Positions 34,138 to 42,232 of a stretch of 64,000 bases of DNA are shown here, piece after piece. The stretch comes from Chloroflexota bacterium (GTDB lineage Bacteria; Chloroflexota; Dehalococcoidia; Lucifugimonadales; Australimonadaceae). The stretch lies in contig JAPPHT010000056.1 of the NCBI GenBank assembly GCA_028874795.1, forward strand, positions 124,001 to 188,000. Reading direction: 5' to 3'. Each line of letters starts with the position of its first letter. The first letter of the stretch is position 1. A program made the position numbers and the translations under genes. The notes under the pieces were generated by a model. It searched no databases. It worked only from the letters and a program-made list of their open reading frames with translations, and had not been told where the DNA came from.

Positions 34138-34497
34138 CTATTTCCGCAAGCGGGCAGTGACGATTACGCCATCCGTAACGCTGTAGCCCACGCCAGTATC
34201 AAGGTAGTCCTTTCCATCACGCTGGTAAGTGAGGTCGTACAGCCGCGCTCCGGCTTCTACCGCCACTTCCGCAGTGCGCCCGCTGGTTAGCGGGAACACA
34301 GAGAGGACTTCGTACCCCTCTCCGTCCAACTGGTTGCAGCACTTGGCTATGTCTTCTGCAAGCTTGCGGCCTGCGGGGCGTTCAGCGGCGATGTCATACA
34401 CCTGATCGGTGGAACCATTGCGTTCGCTCAGGTGGGAGTCGATCCCCAAGTAGCGGGAAACGTAGGCAGGCTTGACCGGTTTCTTCTTCGTGGTCAT
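34138..34497 (-). CDS. Small uncharacterised protein (KKKP N-terminus)
   Basis: A 119-residue protein that I do not recognise. It begins MTTKKKPVKPAYVSRYLGIDS and has a compact C-terminal half with alternating strands (GEGYEVLSVFPLTSGRTAE, ARLYDLTYQRDGKDYLDTG, VGYSVTDGVIVTARLRK). AAGGAGG nine bases before ATG 34497 decides this start over longer openings. One Cys pair (CC) occurs in the middle. It is convergent with the DUF35 gene and alone on its strand; no function is proposed. Confidence 0.6.
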   Translation of the reverse strand: MTTKKKPVKPAYVSRYLGIDSHLSERNGSTDQVYDIAAERPAGRKLAEDIAKCCNQLDGEGYEVLSVFPLTSGRTAEVAVEAGARLYDLTYQRDGKDYLDTGVGYSVTDGVIVTARLRK

Positions 34498-34617
34498 GAG
34501 TGGCGATCCTCCTTCAGTGGTCTGCGCCATTCCGGTGAACCCAGGAGTGGAGGAATCGGGTTCCGCACTAACGCCGCCAGTGTCGGGGATTCCGCCTCTG
34601 TGCTCACAATGGCTACC

Positions 34618-34635
34618 CGGATAGCATACTATCGG
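34618..34635 (-). promoter_or_regulatory. Short inverted repeat upstream of the small protein gene
   Basis: GATAG-CATA-CTATC at 34620-34633 lies in the gap between the HAD phosphatase gene and the 34138-34497 gene. On the minus strand it contains TAGTAT, a possible -10. It may be a promoter with an overlapping operator. Confidence 0.3.
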
Positions 34636-34655
34636 TTCGCGAGCCTGGCTACGCC

Positions 34656-35342
34656 CTAGCACTCTTTCCCGCCACCGCCACTACACATCCGCACCAACTG
34701 GTCAGTCAGCTCAGAGAACCGGCTGAACGCCAGCGCGCCGGATCGGGCTACGAAGGGTGACGGGCCGTTCGGCGCGAGAACGAGGGTCGTCATGCCCGCC
34801 GACAGCGCGCCCTGCACGCCGGTGTCGCTGTCCTCCACAACGACGCAGCGCGCCACATCCACGCCCATCACTCGCGAGGCCTGTAGGAAAAGGTCGGGGG
34901 CGGGCTTGCCCTGCGGCACGTCGCACCCGCTGAATACCCGGTCGCCGAAGTAGTCGAGCAGCCCAACCGCACTGAGTTTCGCGACGGTTTCCTCAACCGT
35001 TCCGTTACTCGCGACGCACATGGGCGCGCCGGTCTCGGCGACGCTTCGGACCGCTTCCGATGCACCGGGCATGGTCGTGAGTTCGGTATGGCATGCGGCG
35101 ATCTTCACCGCTTGGAGACGCTGCGGCAGATCGTTCGGTATTACGACTCCGAACCGGCGGGAGAGGTCGGCGTACATCTCGAGGTCCAGCACGCCGCGAT
35201 AGCGTTCGTGGTCCTGTTCGGTGAGCGCGATACCGAGTTCGGCGGCCATCTCATCGGCGATGCGCTTCCACACCGCCTCGTTGTCCACCAACACGCCGTC
35301 GCAGTCGAAGATCACGAGGCGGTCATGCATAGGTTGGTCCAC
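34656..35342 (-). CDS. HAD-superfamily phosphatase, beta-phosphoglucomutase/phosphatase-like
   Basis: A 228-residue cytoplasmic HAD hydrolase with motif I FDCDGVLVDNE, motif II ASNGT, motif III Lys in PQGKPAPD and motif IV VVEDSDTG. The helical cap between motifs I and II is the C1 type of phosphoglycolate phosphatase and beta-phosphoglucomutase. Nearly all such enzymes dephosphorylate small metabolites. GTG 35342 follows directly on the stop of the upstream Clp_N fragment with GGAG four bases before; ATG 35330 is an alternative. Confidence 0.85.
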   Translation of the reverse strand: MDQPMHDRLVIFDCDGVLVDNEAVWKRIADEMAAELGIALTEQDHERYRGVLDLEMYADLSRRFGVVIPNDLPQRLQAVKIAACHTELTTMPGASEAVRSVAETGAPMCVASNGTVEETVAKLSAVGLLDYFGDRVFSGCDVPQGKPAPDLFLQASRVMGVDVARCVVVEDSDTGVQGALSAGMTTLVLAPNGPSPFVARSGALAFSRFSELTDQLVRMCSGGGGKEC

Positions 35343-35504
35343 TCACTCCGTCAGCTTGAGCAGTTCCCAGATCTCGTCGCGGGCGGCGCGAGCGTTCGCG
35401 TAGTCGACGCCGAAGTACGCCATCGTGCGGCAGCCCATCCCCTCCGGGATGGCGAGCAACCCCAGCAGGATGTGCTCCGTCCCGATGGGATAGGCCGAGT
35501 GGAA
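35343..35504 (-). pseudogene. Clp N-domain fragment
   Basis: Read in a frame different from the upstream methyltransferase, these bases encode [20 protein letters not shown] and end in WELLKLTE-stop. IGTEHxLLGLL is the hallmark of the Clp_N repeat of ClpA/ClpC and related proteins. Only the second half of one repeat is present, and no start codon or ribosome-binding site is seen. It directly abuts the broken end of the homocysteine methyltransferase gene. It appears to be the C-terminal remnant of a Clp_N protein left by a deletion. Confidence 0.65.
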
Positions 35505-35511
35505 CTGCCCG

Positions 35512-36150
35512 CGTGTGCATGATGAACGCGACCTCGATCCCGGAGAGATCGATGCGACGCAGCGACTCCTCCAGAGGTTCGTCCGGCTGGTTCAGGAGCG
35601 TGAGGTTGCCTCCTTCGTCCGCTATGCAGGAGAAGCCCGCCCACACCGGCAGGCCCGCAGTCGCAGCGGCGGCGAGTTCGACCCTTGCGCGCTCGACGTG
35701 CGACAGCATCTCCACCATGAGCAGGTCCACGCCCGCGTCCGCGAGTATGCGCGCCTGCGAGGCGAGCGCCCAGTCCTCCTCCGCCGGAGCCACCTTGCCC
35801 TCTGGCCCCCGATAGCTGGTCGTCGTCATGCAGCCGGCCACGGGGAGCGGCCGCTCCACTCCAGCGCGTTCGCGCGCCTGCAGGGCGAGCATCACCGCAG
35901 CGCGGTTCAGCTCATCCTCGCGTCCGTGTATCCCGTGCGCGGCCAGACTCAGCTCCGTGCAACCGAACGTATTGGTGCTGATGACGTCCGCGCCCGCCGC
36001 GATGAAGTCTGCATGGATAGCGCGGAGCGTGTCCGGCATCTCGGCGTTCGCGAGGTTCGCCCATGCCCCCAGCGAGCCGCCGCGACGCGCCACCTCCGTG
36101 CCGATGCCGCCGTCGAGCACGGCGTAGCCGCCGTCCGCGAGCCGCCCCAT
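35512..36150 (-). pseudogene. Homocysteine S-methyltransferase-like gene, 3'-truncated
   Basis: The first 213 codons match the homocysteine methyltransferase barrel: [62 protein letters not shown] and [10 protein letters not shown]. After IMHT the frame continues to 35323 as a meaningless Arg/Pro-rich tail, while the Clp_N fragment begins in another frame. The missing part is the last third of the fold, including the GGCC Zn-ligand motif, so the protein cannot bind Zn normally. The start is set at ATG 36150, with a TAGCAT -10-like sequence 13 bases upstream; GTG 36180 is an alternative. Confidence 0.7.
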
Positions 36151-36255
36151 CAACGAGTCGTATGCTATGCTCCGCCGCACGATGTTCAGAGACTACCACG
36201 CGTGGGGAGCCGCGATGCGCCTCTATGCGCCGCCCTTCTCGCCGTGGACCTGGCA

Positions 36256-38331
36256 ATGACGTTCACCCTTCCCTTTCGTGTCCTGTGCTTTGCGCTGCTC
36301 GTCGCCGCTGGCGCCGTCCTTGCAGCGGCCTGCGCGCCCGAGCCGACGCCGACCCCCATTCCCACTTCGACACCCACGCCTACGGCCACTCCGACCGCTA
36401 CTCCCACGCCAACACCTACGCCCACGCCGACACCTACCGGCACGCCTACTCCCACTCCAACGCCTACGCTCACACCCACTCCCACCAGCACGCCGACACC
36501 AACCCCTTCGCCAACCGCCACACCGACGCCTACCGCGACTCCCACCCCGGCGCCCACCAGCACACCCACGCCTACTCCCAGGCCCACCAGCACGCCGACG
36601 CCAACGCCTCTCCCACTCAGCGTGGCGCTCACACCCACGTCTCCGACCGAGATGAAGGTCGAGTGGGCGCTGAATGTCGCCGGCGGCGCGCAACCGGTGG
36701 ACCTCTTCCGGGACGGCGAGCGGATAGCGAGCAACTCAGCCGGCGTTACGTCCTACACGGACGGCGGCCTCAGCGCGAATACGCGCTACACGTACGAGGC
36801 CGTCGCGACGCAGGTGGGCCTCTCCGCAGAGGCTACCGCGGCCACGCTCGCCTACCCTCCGCAGGGCGGGCACACGCGGAGCGTCCACTGGACCGGCTTC
36901 GACTTCTACATCGTCGACGAGCGCAACCCGGACCACACGGAGTACCGCGTCACCCTGAGGGGCCCCGCCACCGACGTCTCCGACTGGAGCAGCGACAAGT
37001 GCGTGGTGTACGACTCCCTCCCCCGCGTGAGTGGCTTCCAGCGATACTCCTACACCATCACCGCGAGGAACCTGGACGGGGTCGAGACGCAGGCCGCCAA
37101 CCGCCGAGTGGGAGAGGCAGGAACGGGGCCCGAGTGGGTCGTGACCCGGGGTTACGCGTCCAATGACGACCCGTGGGTGGCCGCCAGGATCGCTGACCTC
37201 CAGGCCATCTATGGGCTAACCGATGCCGCGGTCGAGTGGCTCACCAACGGGGTCCGCGTGGAGCGGCCGCACGCAACGCGCGCCGGTCAGACGTACCTGG
37301 AGCCCGGGTACGCAGGGTTCATCGGCGGAGCCCTGGTGAGGATTGGCCACAGCAATCCCGAAGCCCTGATGCACGAGGCGATGCACGCCTTCTGGGAGTC
37401 GTGGAACGGGTGGCCGGAGCCGTGCGACGAGATGAACTTCTACACGTTCAAGCGCGACCAGGCCCAGTTCATCCTTGACTTCCGCGAGCACGACCGTACC
37501 GGAGGACCGAACCCCTGGGAGGCGTGGCGCCCCTACTACGACGAAGCCGTTGCATCGCTTCAGGCCGACATAGAGAACGGCAGGAGAAATGGGAGGGTTG
37601 GGCAGAGCGAGAACGCCTGGCAGATACTCGCAGATCGCGACTTCTACAAGGTCCCCGACTTCTACCACCGGTACGAGACGGTATTCGCGTACTACGCGTC
37701 CGACAGCCTGTCACTCATGCCCCCGCCGCTCCGGAAGTACTTCGAAGGCTTCCTGAAGGAGGGAGAACCCACAACGTGGGCACAGGAGGTCAGTTGGTAC
37801 TCGCGGCTCAGGAGCGACGACCGGCCCGGCGGGCCCTCGGACCACCGCCTCTGGAACATGGCATTCCTGACGAGGGACGTGCTCTATCACTCTCCCCATC
37901 TGGGCGGGTCAGGCTCGACGACGCGCATCCCCGAACCCTTGAGGACAGCGCTGAGGAACGCCGACCGTCAGCGTCTCGTGGACTTCCTGAATACCCTCGA
38001 GATACTGGACTGGGAGGGCAACGAGCACTACAGCTTCGACGCGAACGCCGGCTTCTGGCAGAACTACGTGAGGGACCACCTGTACAGCAGCCAGATCTAC
38101 CTGGACGAACTCTCCCCCGACATCGGCATCGAGCTGAACCCGGCCGTGTGGACAGCCGTCAAGGACATGATGGACCGGATGGTGTCGGACCTCTTCTGTG
38201 GAAGAAGGACCCCAGCCGAGATGCGCGGCATCATCTCGGGCGCGTCCGGCCTGTCCGCGCTCCAGAAGACGGCGTTCGACAAGATGGTCGACGTCTACGA
38301 GCAGCGCAGCGACTTCGGGTGCCTGCGCTGA
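36256..38331 (+). CDS. Surface lipoprotein with Thr-Pro stalk, FN3-like domain and HExxH motif
   Basis: A 691-residue exported lipoprotein. The signal ends VLAAAC (lipidated C26). Residues about 28-122 are an almost pure Thr-Pro stalk ([20 protein letters not shown] and similar). Residues about 125-205 look like a fibronectin type III domain ([39 protein letters not shown]). A large helical domain follows with H373-E-A-M-H377, the zinc-protease signature, although the family is not recognised. The long stalk would hold a catalytic domain outside the cell wall layer. Start ATG 36256 is chosen because the signal peptide begins there. Confidence 0.68.
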   Translation: MTFTLPFRVLCFALLVAAGAVLAAACAPEPTPTPIPTSTPTPTATPTATPTPTPTPTPTPTGTPTPTPTPTLTPTPTSTPTPTPSPTATPTPTATPTPAPTSTPTPTPRPTSTPTPTPLPLSVALTPTSPTEMKVEWALNVAGGAQPVDLFRDGERIASNSAGVTSYTDGGLSANTRYTYEAVATQVGLSAEATAATLAYPPQGGHTRSVHWTGFDFYIVDERNPDHTEYRVTLRGPATDVSDWSSDKCVVYDSLPRVSGFQRYSYTITARNLDGVETQAANRRVGEAGTGPEWVVTRGYASNDDPWVAARIADLQAIYGLTDAAVEWLTNGVRVERPHATRAGQTYLEPGYAGFIGGALVRIGHSNPEALMHEAMHAFWESWNGWPEPCDEMNFYTFKRDQAQFILDFREHDRTGGPNPWEAWRPYYDEAVASLQADIENGRRNGRVGQSENAWQILADRDFYKVPDFYHRYETVFAYYASDSLSLMPPPLRKYFEGFLKEGEPTTWAQEVSWYSRLRSDDRPGGPSDHRLWNMAFLTRDVLYHSPHLGGSGSTTRIPEPLRTALRNADRQRLVDFLNTLEILDWEGNEHYSFDANAGFWQNYVRDHLYSSQIYLDELSPDIGIELNPAVWTAVKDMMDRMVSDLFCGRRTPAEMRGIISGASGLSALQKTAFDKMVDVYEQRSDFGCLR

Positions 38332-38411
38332 ACCGCGCCTATGACGAAACCTCCGCAGGCCGTACACTTGAAGCAGCTTCAGCAGCGTTCTCGTGCAGTG
38401 AGGAGGGACAG

Positions 38412-39200
38412 ATGACCACGGAACCCCAGGAGATCAGGCGGCTGGTGAGCGAGCGGTACGCGAAGGACGCAAAGGCGGTCATCGAACTCACGGCCGTCGA
38501 AGCTACGTCCCAGGACGACGCGTGCTGCGCGCCGACGGGCATCGACCGCGCGATGACGTTGTACGAGGAGGCCCAACTGGCGGGACTGCCCGCCGAGTCG
38601 GTCGCCATCTCGCTCGGTTGCGGAAACCCGACCGCGCTGGCCGGCCTCCGGGAGGGCGAGCGCGTGCTCGACCTTGGGTCTGGCGGCGGCATCGACTGCT
38701 TCCTTGCGGCGCAGCAGGTGGGCGGGTCCGGGCACGTCATCGGGCTGGACATGACGCCCGACATGCTGGCTCTCGCGCGCAGCAACCAGGCGAAGCTCGG
38801 ACTCACCAATGTTGAGTTCGTGCACGGGGAGATCGAGAACATCCCGCTGCCGGACGCGTCCGTGGACGTGGTCATCTCCAACTGCGTCGTCTGCCTGTCG
38901 CCGGACAAGGACGCTGTCTTCCGCGAGGCATTCCGCGTGCTGTCCCCGGGCGGGAGGCTCCACATCTCGGACATGATGGCGCTCAACGCTGACGGTCCCG
39001 CGCAGAAGGACGTGGAGGCGTGGGTGTCGTGCAGCGCAGGCGCGGAGCCGCGCGAGACCTACCTCGGACGGCTCAGGAGCGCGGGTTTCGAGGGCGTTGC
39101 CATCACCGAGGAGTCGGCGCACGTCGAGAACGACGCCCCGGCGGACGTGTCCGGCGTGAAGGTCGTGGCGCGCAAGCCGCAAGAGACAAGGCCTCGATAA
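38412..39200 (+). CDS. arsM: Arsenite S-adenosylmethionine methyltransferase
   Basis: A 262-residue cytoplasmic methyltransferase that adds methyl groups to As(III) for detoxification. Visible marks: C38-C39 (DDACCAP), SLGCGNPTALAGL, the SAM motif VLDLGSGGGIDCFLA, GEIENIPLPDASVDVVISNC and the late Cys in WVSCSAGAEP. These Cys positions match the As-binding set of bacterial ArsM. The ATG at 38412 has AGGAGGG just upstream, and a TACACT -10-like sequence lies at 38363. No arsR, arsB or arsC gene is adjacent in the window, so this is a stand-alone copy. Confidence 0.88.
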   Translation: MTTEPQEIRRLVSERYAKDAKAVIELTAVEATSQDDACCAPTGIDRAMTLYEEAQLAGLPAESVAISLGCGNPTALAGLREGERVLDLGSGGGIDCFLAAQQVGGSGHVIGLDMTPDMLALARSNQAKLGLTNVEFVHGEIENIPLPDASVDVVISNCVVCLSPDKDAVFREAFRVLSPGGRLHISDMMALNADGPAQKDVEAWVSCSAGAEPRETYLGRLRSAGFEGVAITEESAHVENDAPADVSGVKVVARKPQETRPR

Positions 39201-39210
39201 GGAGACAGTC

Positions 39211-39624
39211 GTGCCATTCCCTGCTATTCCAATGGCTATCGTTGCAACAGTGGGCTTCGCAGCTAAGCAGAAGGCGGCACAACTCGCGTTGCAGTTCGCA
39301 ATTGCAGCGGCAAGCAAGGTGCTCGCGCCGACCGCTAAGGCGGCCGTGAAAGCGGGAGCAGAGAGAATGAGGAAGGCTGCCGACTGGTTCGAGGAAGCAG
39401 CAAGGCGCTATGAGGTAGCCGCAACAGAAGCGGAAGGCAAGAGGCGCCTCTACCTAAGCGCCGAAGCCGCTGGCGCAAGAGGGATGGCGGTGGGACTCAG
39501 AGAAGTCGCTACGCTCATTGAGCAGAACGCCGACGATGCCACCATAGAATCAGCTGCGGCAGAGGCCGCAACGAACTTGAAGGTATTGGTCGCCCGTAGG
39601 CGAACGCCTTCGGCAACGGAGTAG
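39211..39624 (+). CDS. Small helical protein with AADWF motif, copy 1
   Basis: A 137-residue, Ala-rich, predicted all-helical protein of unknown function starting at GTG 39211 (AAGGAGACA upstream). An amphipathic or weakly hydrophobic N-terminal part (IPMAIVATVGFAAKQKAAQLA) is followed by AASKVLAPTAKAAVKAGAE and the segment RKAADWFEEAARRYEVAA. The gene 157 bp downstream encodes a shorter protein with the same AAxKV and AADWFxxAAxxRY features. It begins 10 bp after arsM, possibly as part of its transcript. Confidence 0.6.
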   Translation: MPFPAIPMAIVATVGFAAKQKAAQLALQFAIAAASKVLAPTAKAAVKAGAERMRKAADWFEEAARRYEVAATEAEGKRRLYLSAEAAGARGMAVGLREVATLIEQNADDATIESAAAEAATNLKVLVARRRTPSATE

Positions 39625-39635
39625 AGCGTGCGCAA

Positions 39636-39692
39636 GCCTACGTAGGCGCAGAACGAGGCCTATGGCCCCCTAAATGGAGGTTTTGCGCCTCC
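39636..39692. promoter_or_regulatory. Palindrome and hairpin between the two AADWF genes
   Basis: GCCTACGTAGGC (39636-39647) is a perfect 12-bp palindrome, and GGAGG-TTTTGCG-CCTCC (39676-39692) is a hairpin. Either could end transcription of the first gene or regulate the second. Confidence 0.35.
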
Positions 39693-39780
39693 CTCCTTGA
39701 TTCCAGCAGTAGCTGTGACAACGGTAGAATTTCCACAGTTTCACTCGCTGGTGAGATGAAGAACGGGATTGGAGACTTGT

Positions 39781-40011
39781 ATGCGCCCACCCTTGATACT
39801 GATTCCCGCCGTTGCAGCCGCAGGCATCCATGCGAAGGACCGGGTGACCAGGCTTGCCGTGGGCGTGGCCAGGGCGGCAGCCCGAAAGGTGCGGGAGGCA
39901 ACCGCTCAAGAGGGTTCGCTGCGAGTGGACACGGCTGCGGATTGGTTCGGAGCGGCAGCGAAAGAGCGCTACGGCGATGCCGACGCTCGCGGACCTGAGC
40001 GCAAAGGGTAG
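39781..40011 (+). CDS. Small helical protein with AADWF motif, copy 2
   Basis: A 76-residue protein starting at ATG 39781. It opens MRPPLILIPAVAAAGIHAKD and continues LAVGVARAAARKVREATAQ and RVDTAADWFGAAAKERYGD. The arrangement parallels the larger neighbour at 39211: a hydrophobic Ala-rich start, AAxKV, then AADWFxxAAxxRY, so the two are likely diverged duplicates. No database family comes to mind. A gene this small could be spurious, but the shared motif argues for coding. Confidence 0.5.
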   Translation: MRPPLILIPAVAAAGIHAKDRVTRLAVGVARAAARKVREATAQEGSLRVDTAADWFGAAAKERYGDADARGPERKG

Positions 40012-40021
40012 CGCGCGTTGC

Positions 40022-41188
40022 CTAGCCGCTGATCCCCGCCCCGGCGGGCACGGGCAGGCCGTAGAGCTCGGACGTGCCCTTCCAGACGATGCGCGACTTC
40101 TGCTCGTCTGTGAGGTCGGGGCGGTTGTAGATGTACTGCGGCGAGTCTGGCACGCGGTGGGCGTGCGGGATATCGCTCGCGTACACCCAGCAGTCCGTCC
40201 CGTACTTGTTGACCATGTAGGGCAGCAGATCGTCGTCGACCTCGAAGCCGATGAAGATGCGGCCGCCCTTGATGTACTCGAGCGGCGTCGCCTCCGGCAG
40301 GCCGCGCTCCACGATGGCCTTGTGCTCCGACCGTATCGTGCCGAGCTCCAGCCGGTCCTTCACGTTGTCCAGCGTGAAGTCCATGACGGCGACGGCGAAG
40401 TCCACCCAGGTGCAGCCCGTCTCCAGGAACGACACCTTCACCTTCGGGTAGCGGTCGAGGATGCCGGAGCCGCAGATGGTCTTGAAGCCACGCACCACGG
40501 ACATGAGGAACTGGTCGCCCGCGATGTTGCGGTACGCCCTGATGGCGTCCTTTGCGCCGATGCCGGGGTGCACGTTCACCGGCATGTCCAGGTCCTGCGC
40601 AGCCGCCCAGAAGCACTCGAGGCTGGGGTCGTCGAGCGCCTTGTTGGAGTAGTCGCCGAAGACCATGACGCCGACCGAGCCCATCTTCCTGGTGCGCTCC
40701 ATCTCTCGAACGGCCTCGGCGGGGTCACGGGGGTCGATCACCGTCACCCACTTCAAGCGGTCCGGCGATTGGTTGGAGATGTCGGCGACCCAGTTGTTGT
40801 AGGAGCGGGTAAGCGCCGCATTGAGCGCGGGGTCGTCCGCGATGGGCCAGTTCAGCAGCAGCGTGGGGTAGTTCACGGAGAGGTACGTGTTCTCGGCGTC
40901 CATCACCGCGAGCCGGGCCTCGGCGGAGTGGAACTCGCCGCTCTCGTGCGGGCCGCGCCACTTCGCCATCTTCTCGTACTCGGTGGAAACGACGCCGTCC
41001 TTGCTGGAGGGCGAGCCGCCGACCCGGACGCGCTGGCCGTCGATCTCCCAGATGTAGTCGTGCTCGAACTCGCCGGTCTCGACCACCCTGGGACGGCGGT
41101 CGCGGAACGCGGGCTCCAGGTAGTCGTCTGACCAGGTGCCCTCCCACTCCTCGACATGCCCGTCGCCGTCCATCGCCAGGATGTCCAT
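40022..41188 (-). CDS. Amidohydrolase_2-family metal hydrolase/decarboxylase, second type
   Basis: A 388-residue TIM-barrel protein. The N-terminal metal motif is DGDGHVEE, the mid-barrel His is in PVNVHPGIG, and the last Asp is in YASDIPHAHR. The opening MDILAMDGDGHVEEWEGTW and the closing KGTSELYGLP are typical for amidohydrolase_2 proteins common in environmental Chloroflexota and actinobacteria. It is only distantly related to the protein at 22206. It is divergent from the class II aldolase gene; a -10-like TAGGAT lies near 41217 on the minus strand. Confidence 0.84.
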   Translation of the reverse strand: MDILAMDGDGHVEEWEGTWSDDYLEPAFRDRRPRVVETGEFEHDYIWEIDGQRVRVGGSPSSKDGVVSTEYEKMAKWRGPHESGEFHSAEARLAVMDAENTYLSVNYPTLLLNWPIADDPALNAALTRSYNNWVADISNQSPDRLKWVTVIDPRDPAEAVREMERTRKMGSVGVMVFGDYSNKALDDPSLECFWAAAQDLDMPVNVHPGIGAKDAIRAYRNIAGDQFLMSVVRGFKTICGSGILDRYPKVKVSFLETGCTWVDFAVAVMDFTLDNVKDRLELGTIRSEHKAIVERGLPEATPLEYIKGGRIFIGFEVDDDLLPYMVNKYGTDCWVYASDIPHAHRVPDSPQYIYNRPDLTDEQKSRIVWKGTSELYGLPVPAGAGISG

Positions 41189-41307
41189 CGCCCTGCTCCT
41201 CGTTCAGGATGCGGCAATCCTACCACGCGTCCGGTGCTCTGGCCGCCCTACCCCGGCGCAGCGCTATCTAGTAGAGTCCCTGTTGATACTTGCAGGAGGA
41301 TCAGAAC

Positions 41308-42108
41308 ATGCCGAGAGAATGGGACGAGGTCAAATACGAGGTGGCGGTCGCGAACCGCGTCCTCGCCGAGGTGGGTCTCGCAACCGGCTTCCGCGCGTCG
41401 CTGGGGCACGCCAGCATGCGCCTGCCGAACGACCCGGACAAGTTCGTCGTCAAGGGGCGCGGCTATGCCGTCGACGCGCTGCACGCCATGCGCCCGCAGG
41501 ACATGATCGTGGTGGACATCGAGGGCTACAAGGTGGACGGGCCTGTCGGCTCGTCGCAGCCCTTCGAGGTCATCATGCACTCCTCCATCATGAAGCTGCG
41601 GCCGGAGGTGAACTCGGTGGTGCACGTGCACCCGCACTACACCATCCTCGCCACGACGCTCGGCAGGCGCCTCCGCCCCATGAACCAGGAGGGCGCGCAG
41701 CTGGTGCAGAAGGAGTTGCCCGTCTGGAACCACGTCAAGACCGTGCAGACGGAGGAGGAGGGCGCCGAGGTCGCGCAGCTCATGGGCGACTCCCCGGTCA
41801 TCCTGCTGCGCGGCCACGGTGCGACGTCCGCGGGGAGCAGCCTGGAGGACGCGGTGATGACGATGATGCAGCTGGAGGAGCAGGCCAAGATGAACTACTG
41901 GGCCTACTCGTCTGCCGGGCCGGACCACCCATACCTCGAAGACGAACTCGTCGACGAGATGTCCGGCCGCACACCGCTGCCGCAGTTGCCACACTTCGCG
42001 CAGGTGCTCCCCTCAGGCTGGCGCCCGAGGGTCGGCGGCGTCTGGCAGTACTACACGCGCGTCGTCACCAACAACCCGGAGGCGGCGCCGGAGATCGGCA
42101 GGCCGTAG
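41308..42108 (+). CDS. Class II aldolase/adducin-family protein
   Basis: A 266-residue metal-dependent aldolase or decarboxylase. The family marks are SLGHASMRLPN (substrate loop), FEVIMHSSIMKLRPEVNSVV (acid and helix), the metal pair in HVHPHY and the third His in LRGHGATSAG. Relatives include L-fuculose-phosphate aldolase and 3,4-dihydroxyphthalate or hydroxyaromatic decarboxylases; proteins next to Rieske oxygenases often belong to the latter. The start ATG 41308 has CAGGAGGA upstream. The gene is followed by a terminator and then by the first of four tandem Rieske oxygenases. Confidence 0.84.
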   Translation: MPREWDEVKYEVAVANRVLAEVGLATGFRASLGHASMRLPNDPDKFVVKGRGYAVDALHAMRPQDMIVVDIEGYKVDGPVGSSQPFEVIMHSSIMKLRPEVNSVVHVHPHYTILATTLGRRLRPMNQEGAQLVQKELPVWNHVKTVQTEEEGAEVAQLMGDSPVILLRGHGATSAGSSLEDAVMTMMQLEEQAKMNYWAYSSAGPDHPYLEDELVDEMSGRTPLPQLPHFAQVLPSGWRPRVGGVWQYYTRVVTNNPEAAPEIGRP

Positions 42109-42122
42109 ACACCGACCAGGAC

Positions 42123-42142
42123 GGGGCGGCGCGTTCCGCCCC
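42123..42142 (+). terminator. Hairpin after the class II aldolase
   Basis: GGGGCGG (42123-42129) and CCGCCCC (42136-42142) with a six-base loop, 15 bp after the aldolase stop. A T-tract is lacking. Confidence 0.5.
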
Positions 42143-42161
42143 AAGCCTGTCTCCCTCGTGC

Positions 42162-42191
42162 TTGACCCTCCGACCGCTCCCGCCCTACTCT
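42162..42191 (+). promoter_or_regulatory. Promoter of the first tandem Rieske gene
   Basis: TTGACC (42162-42167), an 18-bp spacer and TACTCT (42186-42191), followed by TACGCTACGCAC. The same layout and nearly the same -10 surroundings (GCCCTACTCTTACGC) occur at 45259-45288. Confidence 0.6.
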
Positions 42192-42232
42192 TACGCTACG
42201 CACAATCGCGCTCGCGAGGAGAACGACCCGAC

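Noticed and set aside
36340-36620. Short tandem repeats that look at first like a CRISPR or minisatellite
   Set aside because: They encode the Thr-Pro stalk of the lipoprotein in frame, have no spacers of fixed size, and similar stalks occur in other lipoproteins.
39636-39647. GCCTACGTAGGC as an integration site
   Set aside because: A single 12-bp palindrome without a second copy or integrase; a hairpin or operator is enough to explain it.
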